46,412 bases of DNA from Pseudomonadota bacterium (GTDB lineage: Bacteria > Pseudomonadota > Alphaproteobacteria > Caulobacterales > Caulobacteraceae). This document shows positions 45,255 through 46,412 of this stretch, one piece after another. The notes beneath the pieces are model-generated. The model saw nothing but the letters and a program-made list of their open reading frames with translations. It searched no databases and had not been told where the DNA came from. The stretch covers positions 1 to 46,412 of the forward strand of contig CAUJHW010000063.1 in NCBI GenBank assembly GCA_963205005.1, given 5' to 3'. How positions within the stretch are numbered: position 1 is the stretch's first letter; every line of letters begins with the position of its first letter. Both the position numbers and the translations under genes were made by a program.

Positions 45255-46412
45255 ATGCGTTTCGCCATGATCGCCCCCGCCGTTGGGCTGGCCCTGACCC
45301 TCTCGCTGGGGGGCACCCTGGGGGCGTTCGCCGCGGGCGCCGCGCCGTCGGCGCCGGCCGTGGCCGCGCCCGGCCAGGTGGACAACTTCCGGCTGGTCAC
45401 CGCGACCGGCCATTCGCAGGACCTGTACCGCTATCAGGACGCCCCGGCCGTGGTGCTGGTGATGCACGGCCTGGGCAGCCCGCAGATCAAGGCGATGGCG
45501 CCGGCGCTGGAGCGGCTGAAGACCACCTACGGCGCCCGGGGCGTCCAGGTGATGATGCTGAATTCCAGCGGCAAGGACACGCGCGCCGCCGTACTGGCCG
45601 AGGCCAAGGCCCTGGGCCTGACCGCGCCGGTGCTGATGGACGACAACAAGCTCGCCGGCGACCAGCTGGGCGCGAGCCGGGTGTCGGAAGTGTTCGTGAT
45701 CGACCCGAAGTCGTGGAAGGTGGTCTATCGCGGCGCCCTGGGCGGCGCCGGAGCGGGCGCGGCGGCGGCGGTGGACGCGCTGGTGGCCGGCAAGCCGGTG
45801 ACCGTGGCGCAGATCCCGGCGACCGGCGCCGAGATCGCCTTCCCCGACCGCAGCCCGGCGGCGAAGGCGGCGGCGCAGAAGATCTCCTATTCGAAGACCA
45901 TCGCCCCGCTGCTGGAAAAGAAGTGCGTGGCCTGTCACCAGGAGGGCGGCATCGCGCCGTTCGCCATGAACAGCTATGCGATGGTCAAGGGCTTCGCGCC
46001 CATGATCCGCGAGACGCTGCGGACCGACCGCATGCCGCCGTGGGACGTCGACCCCAAGGTGGGCCACTTCAAGGATGACAAGAGCCTGTCGCCCGACGAG
46101 CTGAAGACGCTCGTCCGCTGGATCGAGGCCGGCGCGCCGCGCGGCGACGGCCCGGACCGCCTGGCCGAGGTGAAGCACGTGGCGCCCGAGTGGCCGCTGG
46201 GCAAGCCGGACCTGATCATCGACATCCCCAGCTACAAGATCCCCGCCAGCGGCGTGGTCGACTATCAGTATCCGGTGATGGACAACCCGCTGAAGGAAGG
46301 CCGCTGGCTGAAGGCCTCGACCGCCAAGGTGGTCCAGCGCCAGGCCGTGCACCACATCCTGTCGGGCTACATCCCGCCGGGCCAGGACCGCCTGGGCGGC
46401 ATGGCCAACTGG
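45255..46412 (+). CDS. Redoxin-like / cytochrome c / copper monooxygenase-like protein (3' truncated by window end)
   Basis: The reading frame is open from ATG 45255 to the window end (386 codons). A signal peptide (MRFAMIAPAVGLALTLSLGGTLGAFAAG) is followed by a thioredoxin-fold domain (residues ~45-165: APAVVLVMHGLGSPQIKAMAPALERL, VQVMMLNSSGKDTRAAV, VSEVFVIDPKSWKVVYRGALG). Next is a c-type heme site CVACH (about residue 224) in KKCVACHQEGGIAPF, with TDRMPPWD as a probable axial Met. The last part (QAVHHILSGYIPPGQD) resembles the HH copper site of ascorbate-dependent monooxygenases. The redoxin domain has Ser where a catalytic Cys would be expected. It should act in the periplasm as a redox enzyme of unknown substrate. 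Confidence 0.82.
   Translation, partial: MRFAMIAPAVGLALTLSLGGTLGAFAAGAAPSAPAVAAPGQVDNFRLVTATGHSQDLYRYQDAPAVVLVMHGLGSPQIKAMAPALERLKTTYGARGVQVMMLNSSGKDTRAAVLAEAKALGLTAPVLMDDNKLAGDQLGASRVSEVFVIDPKSWKVVYRGALGGAGAGAAAAVDALVAGKPVTVAQIPATGAEIAFPDRSPAAKAAAQKISYSKTIAPLLEKKCVACHQEGGIAPFAMNSYAMVKGFAPMIRETLRTDRMPPWDVDPKVGHFKDDKSLSPDELKTLVRWIEAGAPRGDGPDRLAEVKHVAPEWPLGKPDLIIDIPSYKIPASGVVDYQYPVMDNPLKEGRWLKASTAKVVQRQAVHHILSGYIPPGQDRLGGMANW

Overview
The window is GC-rich chromosomal DNA from an alphaproteobacterium, most likely a member of the Caulobacterales close to Caulobacter or Phenylobacterium. This assignment rests on inference from the mix of genes: several TonB-dependent receptors, PEPxxWA-CTERM surface proteins, a COQ4-type quinone protein, DUF983 and CheY-like regulators with alphaproteobacterial N-termini. 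No rRNA, tRNA, CRISPR array or complete prophage was seen. About 40 protein genes fill the window, many of them with 1-4 nt overlaps.

Layout. 1-341: 5' end of a TonB-dependent receptor on the minus strand. 675-4200: a small exported protein facing an operon of two oligopeptide-type ABC permeases and a TPR/aspartyl beta-hydroxylase. 4312-8835: an overlapping pair of a TIGR01244 phosphatase-like protein and a metallo-beta-lactamase-fold hydrolase, then a MocR regulator divergent from a DUF983 membrane protein, a GNAT acetyltransferase and an alpha/beta hydrolase. 8832-13476: acyl-CoA synthetase, APH/P-loop kinase, pdxH and a DnaJ-like protein. 13591-17779: secreted Sel1-like protein, PEPxxWA-CTERM protein, secreted protein of unknown function, GST. 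17821-21399: aroC, a CheY-like regulator and the queC-queE-queD operon. 21637-24475: TonB receptor with an apparent frameshift in its signal peptide. 24540-28801: kdpE and a short kdpD, divergent from the potassium transporter kup. 29125-31605: third TonB receptor with a clear terminator. 31803-35723: a pseudo-histidine kinase with a receiver domain, then chorismate mutase, a HisC-type aminotransferase and prephenate dehydrogenase. 35841-39964: EF-hand protein, COQ4 protein and a DinG-type helicase. 40100-46412: accessory-looking end with two lower-GC genes converging on a large palindrome, structured intergenic repeats, a second PEPxxWA-CTERM protein, a lipoprotein, an orphan terminase-small-subunit-like protein and the start of a redoxin/cytochrome c/copper-monooxygenase-type protein.

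How the genes fit together. AroC, chorismate mutase, the HisC-type aminotransferase and prephenate dehydrogenase cover the path from EPSP to chorismate to tyrosine/phenylalanine. QueC, QueE and QueD make 7-deazaguanine precursors of queuosine. KdpDE next to Kup suggests potassium-responsive control of Kup without a Kdp pump in view. The TonB receptors, PEPxxWA-CTERM proteins and secreted proteins point to an oligotrophic surface-scavenging lifestyle.

The points most worth a second look are: a histidine kinase-like protein that has lost its phospho-accepting histidine but keeps an intact receiver; QueD with tyrosine in place of the catalytic cysteine; an alpha/beta hydrolase whose only sensible start is CTG overlapping the upstream stop; the frameshifted TonB receptor; the short KdpD/KdpE/Kup arrangement; and a roughly 150-bp palindrome between convergent low-GC genes.
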